Of a stretch of DNA of 22,427 nucleotides, positions 17,702 through 22,427 are shown one piece after another. Made by a program: the position numbers and the translations under genes. Position 1 is the stretch's first letter. The number at the start of each line of letters is the position of its first letter. Source of the stretch: Cytidiella melzeri (Eukaryota; Basidiomycota; Agaricomycetes; Polyporales; Irpicaceae); NCBI GenBank assembly GCA_022592445.1, contig JABYQR010000534.1, positions 1 to 22,427 on the forward strand. The letters are read 5' to 3'. The notes beneath the pieces are model-generated. The model was not told the DNA's origin and ran no database searches. It saw nothing but the letters and a program-made list of their open reading frames with translations.

Positions 17702-17746
17702 TATATATACTGCTGCATGTACACTCCTAGCCCCCCATCTCGACCT
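17702..17746 (+). promoter_or_regulatory. Element C TATA box and inferred RNA 5' end
   Basis: TATATATA at 17702-17709, and 35 bases on (start to start) ATCTCGACCT at 17737-17746. The decamer is the exact complement of the primer site at 17954-17963, which both supports the start position and gives it a function. Confidence 0.7.
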
Positions 17747-17766
17747 CTTGGTCTTTACTGGGCTAG

Positions 17767-17833
17767 GTAAGCAACCCCCTCTTGTACTACATAGCTGGTA
17801 GTCACAATACTAACTTGGTCTTTACTGGGCTAG
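17767..17833 (+). other. Intron-like segment in element C leader
   Basis: Donor GTAAGC at 17767-17772, a perfect TACTAAC branch motif at 17808-17814 and acceptor GCTAG ending at 17833, 67 bases in all. The 20-base direct repeat ends just before the donor and again at the acceptor, as in element B. Consensus quality is high, but no transcript evidence is available. Confidence 0.5.
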
Positions 17834-17953
17834 ATAACTTGAACAAAGTCTGATAGCTGGTGAGAGCATTGTGCTTCACGCCTGCCACCACCTCCTCGTC
17901 GATATCCACTTTGTGTCCCTGTTTGTCACGTCGAGCCCCGTCTCCATGTCATT

Positions 17954-17963
17954 AGGTCGAGAT
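17954..17963 (+). promoter_or_regulatory. Self-priming primer-binding site
   Basis: AGGTCGAGAT lies two bases after the LTR end (17951) and is the reverse complement of the decamer at the inferred RNA 5' end. There is no tRNA-type TGG. Tf1 and the sushi group are known to prime reverse transcription by folding the RNA 5' end onto such a site; the chromodomain Pol fits that group. Confidence 0.75.
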
Positions 17964-18097
17964 CGTTGTGTAAACCCTGGGTCCCCCACTCCCACAGTTT
18001 TAAAAAGTTTATTCCTGTTTGACGAATACGTCTCCGGTCTCATCATACCGTTGAGCTACACTTACATCGTCTGTTTCTACCCCCTGCGCGTTGTTTA

Positions 18098-18826
18098 GTG
18101 CCTAAAGACACGCGCCTCCGTTTCTCTAAGACCCTCCCTACCACTGAGCCTCAGCTCAAGAGGTGTCTTCCATCATCTTTCCTTGACGCTCTCGCTGCCA
18201 AGCATAAGAGTGGTCAACCTCATTGCTGGTCTGACAAGGACCTGGTCACTGTCTCGAAGTACGTGTCCAAAAAGCCGCCTGTCAAAGGCATCACCATCAC
18301 CGTCCCCTCTTACGAGGAAAATCAACAACTTTGCGCTTCTGCCCGAGCCTACGGAGAACGCGTAGCAGAAGAACATGCTCGCACACTAGCCGAGCAACAA
18401 ACCCACAAGCCAACTCTCGCTGAGAGGCTTGCCAAACTTCCCCCGCCCACTCCTGCTCCCGCTGCACCCAAACCGGTGCTGATTGACTTTAAAAAGTTAT
18501 CACCGGTTGACCTCATCGGCATCTTTAGGCCGAAGCTTACCGCAGTCCGCACCCGCCTACAAGCTCTCACAGAGCTTCAGGAACTCCTCAACCGTGCAGA
18601 CCCCGATCACCGTTGTGCATTACTCCATCTCGTCAACAAAGTTAATTGCTTCCTCAACCGACTTGACGAGGTTGCACCTGTCACAGCAGATTGTGAGTGG
18701 CAACTCCTGGACTGGGGTTGCAAAGCAATAGGGAAGGTTTTGTTTAAACAGCTTCGTAAGAACTACAGCAAAGTTCTTGCCCAGCTCAACGTAGTTAACA
18801 ACAATAGCTACTTCGAGTGGATTTAG
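18098..18826 (+). CDS. Unrecognised 242-codon frame between primer site and gag
   Basis: The frame is open from 18023 to the TAG at 18824-18826 with no ATG. GTG at 18098 (PKDTRLRFSKTLPTTEPQLK follows) is the likely ancestral start position, perhaps ATG mutated to GTG. The product is basic at the N-terminus, with a Pro/Ala hinge (LPPPTPAPAAPKP) and a helical C-terminal half (LTAVRTRLQALTELQELLNR, LLDWGCKAIGKVLFKQLRKN). There are no zinc knuckles and no enzymatic motif. Standard Tf1/sushi elements have no gene here, so it may be an extra Gag-like or accessory protein. Element B's equivalent region is absent from the window. Coding is supported only by frame length and sensible composition. Confidence 0.45.
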   Translation: MPKDTRLRFSKTLPTTEPQLKRCLPSSFLDALAAKHKSGQPHCWSDKDLVTVSKYVSKKPPVKGITITVPSYEENQQLCASARAYGERVAEEHARTLAEQQTHKPTLAERLAKLPPPTPAPAAPKPVLIDFKKLSPVDLIGIFRPKLTAVRTRLQALTELQELLNRADPDHRCALLHLVNKVNCFLNRLDEVAPVTADCEWQLLDWGCKAIGKVLFKQLRKNYSKVLAQLNVVNNNSYFEWI

Positions 18827-18839
18827 ATAGATCCATAGT

Positions 18840-19067
18840 TTGCCCACCACGTTGTCCAGTCTTCCTTGCAAAAATTGCATACATTTCTTCGATTCGAGAG
18901 CGGTCACAGACGACCACTTCTACAAAGGCATATTCTACGAGTGTGACGAACAACCGTGCCCAAATCGGTACACTCAGGCAGACCCAACAGAAGCAGTCAA
19001 CAGCGAATATTTTGAGCACCACCAGACTCCAACCGAAGAAAATCGTCGTCTCATCACCAAAGAAGAC
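18840..19067 (+). CDS. Cys-rich frame in line with gag, possible zinc-binding leader protein
   Basis: This is in the same frame as the gag ATG at 19068 and opens after a TAG at 18828-18830. It reads SLPCKNCIHFFDSRAVTDDH, then YKGIFYECDEQPCPNRYTQ: two Cys pairs, C-x2-C and, 23 residues later, C-x4-C, a spacing compatible with a zinc ribbon or treble clef. There is no ATG. It could be an N-terminal extension of Gag, the C-terminal part of the preceding 18098-18826 frame (reached by a one-base slip), or leader. I do not recognise a family. Confidence 0.4.
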
Positions 19068-20315
19068 ATGGACCCCAACCAGCCTGCTGCCCCTGCTGCT
19101 CCAGCTGCCCCAGTTGCCAACCTGAGCCAGCAAGACGTCCTAAATATGTTGGGCGTCCTGACACAAAGGATGGTTGACCTTACCAATCAGGTGGCTGCCT
19201 TGGCAGCTGTTCAGGCATCAAGCCGTCGCCGCAGCCACGCACACGTCCCGAGAGCGGAGTATTGTTGAGAAGCCCGTCTCTTTTAAGGGAAAAACATCGT
19301 CGGAAGCAAGGCTTTTCTGGCATGCTTTCATTGTCTGGGCTCAGAACCAGGGCAAGGCGTTTTTCCAGCAGGATGTGCAAGGCCAGGTCCGGGTAGACAA
19401 CAATGGCGCGAGGATCTTCGATCCTCACAAACTCATCACCAGCGCCTTGTCGTTTATGCAGGACAATGCTGCTGACTGGGCTTGCCCTCATATTGAAGAG
19501 CTGGCCAGTAGCAAACCAGCTTTTGGCAACAGCTAGGATACGTTTATCGAGGCTTTCAAAGCCAAGTTTGAGCCTATTGACGCGGTCATGGAGGCCAAGA
19601 CTAAGGTTACCGGCATGAAGCAGGGTAACAAGACGTTTGCCGCCCACATCTCGGAGTTTGAGACCTGGGCCCCTCGCACTGGCTGGAGCCAGCAGGATCT
19701 TTTCGACCGTCTCAAGTCAAGCTTGAGTACAGAGTACCTTCAGCGCGTCTCATACTTCCAGACCCGCGCCACAACCTACAATGCACTAAAAGACCAGTGC
19801 AAGGCAGTAGACGCTCAGCTAGCAGATCTACGCAACAACACTGGGAAGGTCATGGTAGACAGTTCCTCGGGACATGGCAAGTCCCACCAGCAAGCGTTCC
19901 GTGATCCCAATGCAATGGAGATCGACGCATCCCGTTTCTCCGCCTCGTTTGACTCGCTCTTTGCGAGTCTGGGCAAACAGGAGATCTTCCAGAAATGGAA
20001 GAAGGAGATGAGCAAGCGCTGCTCGGTTTGTGGATCTGAGAGTCACAAGAAGAGGGACTCGAAGCACCCAGACAACCCGGTCTGCAACCACTGCGGTGGT
20101 ACCGGTCATTGGGGGCTGTTTGCCTGAAACGACTTCAAGGCGTCCCTAAGGGACAAAAAGTCGCTGCTACCTCGTCGACCTCGTCGACCACTACCCCGGC
20201 AAAGCAAGATGCATCCAATGAAAAGGATGCTAAGATTGCGGCACTCAAGGACATGTTGGACATCCAAAAGAAGCAGATGGATGAAATGGCTGCTAAGATC
20301 AACGCGGTTTTTTGA
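19068..20315 (+). pseudogene. Element C Gag, broken
   Basis: ATG at 19068 (GACATGGAC context) begins MDPNQPAAPAAPAAPVANLS with a coiled-coil-like start (LNMLGVLTQRMVDLTNQVAA). A frame change around 19230-19262 (phase of a one-base insertion) leads to the capsid-like core (VEKPVSFKGKTSSEARLFWH). A TAG at 19534-19536 interrupts it, then FIEAFKAKFEPIDAVMEAKT and the nucleocapsid: one CSVCGSESH-type and one CNHCGGTGH-type zinc motif at about 20028-20110. A one-base deletion in the G run 20111-20115 separates the second knuckle's last Cys from its frame. The tail ends at a TGA (20313-20315), overlapping the pol frame by four bases. Confidence 0.8.
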
Positions 20316-22427
20316 AAAGGACTCATGACATAGCCGCAGCTGCGAGTCCCCCCAATACCCCGTCCTTGTTTTCCTCGTCTTCTACCTCGTGTACCATAGC
20401 AACTCCGTGCCCGTCGTCTACTGTCTCTGCATGTACTATATCGTCTCTAGACCGGTTATCGTCTCATTTTCGAATACATGTACTAGTAAAAGGTCTGAAT
20501 AGAAGCATTTGCGTTCCTGCCATGATCGATTCAGGAGCTACAGCTTTATTCATCAGTCATCAATTCATCAAAAAGCATAAGATTATCCAGCACCCGCTCG
20601 AAAGGGTTATCTCATTGCATATTATCGACGGACCTAAGAATAAAGCTGGCAGATTAACGCACTTCGTTCGCCTTACACTTACTGTTGGAGACCACACAGA
20701 AAAGGCAGAGTTTCTTGTCACGGACTTGGGTCCAGAAGACATCATACTTGGGCTACCCTGGCTCAAGCGCGTAAACCCTACCGTCAACTGGGAAAAAGGA
20801 GAAATGACAATTCCGGGCGGCTCGGAAGAATCTCCTGACAAACCTTTCCAGAAGATTGACGGTAATCGCAAAGAACGTAGACAGTGGGTCAAAGCCGGTA
20901 TTATCCAAGACACCACTGACGAAGTCTGGTGTATGGCCGGCTTCACCTACTCTACCAAACTAGCTGCTGAAGCAAACAAAGCTAAAGCCCAGCGCTCCTT
21001 TGAAGACATTGTTCCATCAGAGTATCACAGACACGCTAAAGTCTTCTCTGAGGAAGAGTCTAATTGGCTACCCCAGCATCAGCCCTGGGACCATTCGATT
21101 GATCTCAAACCAGACGCTCCTGAGACCATCAAATCGAAAGTTTATCCTATGCCCCTGAACGAACAAGCCGAGCTTGACAAGTTCATTCAGGAGAACCTAT
21201 CAAAAGGTTACATTACGCCTTCTAAGTCTCCGATGGCTTCTCCGGTCTTCTTCATCAAAAAGAAGGATAACAAACTCCGACTTATTCAGGACTATCAAAA
21301 ACTCAACAACATCACTGTGAAAAACCGCTACCCTCTACCGCTTGCCACCGACATCATCAACAAGCTCAAGGGTGCAAAGATCTTCACCAAATTCGATGTT
21401 TGTTGGGAATATCACAATGTCCGCATCAAAGAAGGAGATGAGTACAAAGCGGCGTTCGTTACCAACCGAGGACTCTTCGAACCAAAGTCATGTTCTTCGG
21501 TCTCACGGACTCACCCGCTACCTTCCAAGCTCTGATGGACAACATCTTCGCCGACCTCGTCGCCGAGGGCAAGGTGGCTGTCTATCTAGATGACATCTTG
21601 ATCTGGAGCAACAACCTGACAGAGCATCGCAAGGTTGTCATGAAGTCCTCGAGCGACTTCAACAGCACGATCTCTACCTCCGGCCAGAAAAGTGCGAGTT
21701 TGAGAAATCTGAGATGAGTACCTCGGTTGATCATTCGCGCCGGCGAAGTAGCTATGGACCCTGTCAAAGTCCAAGCAGTTTCTACGTGGCCACACCCAAG
21801 AACCTCAAAGAAGTTAGAGGGTTCATCGGGTTTGCCAACTTCTACTGACGCTTCATTCAGGACTTCTCAAAGCACACACGGCCTTTACATGACCTGACTA
21901 AGAAGGACGTACCATTTGTCTGGGGTCCAGCACAACAGACTGCCTTCACGTTGCTAAAGAAGGCCTTTACCACTAAGCCTATCTTGGCAGTCTGGGACCC
22001 TGAACTCCCTACACGTCTAGAAGTCAATGCTTTGGGCTATGCGACCGGTGGAACCATCTCCCAGAAATCAAAGGAAGATGGATTCTACCACCCTATTGCC
22101 TACCGGTCCGCATCTATGACTGAAGCCGAGCGTAACTACAAAATCTTTGATCGGGAGATGTTAGCCATCACCAAGGCTCTCAAAGATTGGCGCCACTACC
22201 TTGAAGGGCTCAAGGAACCGTTTGAGATCTGGACAGATCACGAAACCTGCAGTACTGGAAGACTGCGCAACACCTCACTCGACGTCAAGCACGTTGGTCA
22301 TTACTCTTGGCTGACTTCGACTTTGTGTTGGTACACAAGCCCGGTAGTACCATGATACACGCTGATCCTCTCTCTCGTCTTCACTCCACGCTGTTACGGA
22401 CAAAGAAGACAACAAGGATCAGGTGGT
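20312..22427 (+). pseudogene. Element C Pol, degenerate (protease, RT, partial RNase H)
   Basis: The first frame (20312-21535) holds the retropepsin site MIDSGATALF (Asp codon 20528), ILGLPWL and RT up to FEPK. Against B it has no indel for 894 bases and 17 amino-acid differences in about 297. From 21488 on, seven one-base deletions relative to B (near 21488, 21639, 21716, 21725, 21791, 22243 and 22386) and a TGA at 21846-21848 destroy the frame. YLDD survives, but RT FDVRWGY reads FDVCWEY, and the RNase H catalytic Asp in EVDASGY is Asn (EVNALGY). The copy runs off the window before integrase. The protease site seen here is the part element B lost. Confidence 0.88.

Larger units (their letters stand above)
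17193..17951 (+). repeat. Element C 5' LTR
   Basis: This 759-base repeat is homologous to 10966-11721, begins TGTCA and ends GTCA. TATATATA is at 17702-17709, the transcript-start decamer ATCTCGACCT at 17737-17746, and the 20-base direct repeats at 17747-17766 and 17814-17833. Confidence 0.92.
17193..22427 (+). mobile_element. Element C: decayed full-order copy of the element B family, runs off window
   Basis: 5' LTR, self-priming site, two unassigned frames, gag, then pol through RNase H, ending at the window edge. LTR and pol are homologous to element B. Gag and pol contain stops and frame changes, so this copy is dead as written. The left flank TGTTC (17188-17192) is the expected 5-base target duplication; the right one is outside the window. 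Confidence 0.92.

Overview
The window is a fungal, very probably basidiomycete (Agaricomycetes), repeat island. It is built almost entirely of LTR retrotransposons nested in or abutting one another, plus one tRNA-derived SINE and one fragment that may be a decayed host gene. Coding lies on both strands, spliceosomal-looking introns occur, and the reverse-strand Pol has the wording I associate with a Ty3/gypsy family common in Agaricomycetes genomes. No bacterial feature, CRISPR array, rRNA or functional tRNA gene was found.

Layout. (1) 1-7293, minus strand: element A, a Ty3/gypsy element with Gag, CCHC knuckle, aspartic protease, RT, RNase H and the N-terminal part of integrase, broken by about five frame changes. 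Its promoter (TATA at 6711-6720) and 5' LTR edge (7293) are present; its 3' end lies left of the window. (2) 7294-11721, plus strand: element B, a Tf1/sushi-type chromovirus. Only the part downstream of the protease active site is present, followed by an uninterrupted RT-RNase H-integrase-chromodomain frame, a polypurine tract and a 3' LTR (10966-11721). Element A appears to have jumped into B's protease region, so B's 5' half is predicted to lie left of the window. (3) 11722-14090: low-content DNA with a possible intron-containing gene remnant (11789-12415) and a patch of short tandem repeats (about 13096-13325). (4) 14091-17192: a copia-type LTR end with a half-tRNA(iMet) primer site, a long leader, and an unrecognised coding region split by a 0.74-kb SINE carrying target duplications. 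(5) 17193 to the end: element C, a second, decayed copy of the B family with a 5' LTR, a self-priming site, two unrecognised reading frames before gag, gag, and a degenerate pol running off the window.

B and C share LTRs and Pol. Comparing them defines LTR ends (TGTCA...TGACA), transcription start, primer site, the truncation point of B and the damage in C. B supplies the only intact enzyme set here, but lacks its protease active site and gag. The most interesting items are the intron-like segment bounded by 20-bp direct repeats in both B/C leaders, the self-priming circuit, the unexplained frames upstream of gag in C, and the SINE that splits a frame which is restored when one target copy is removed.
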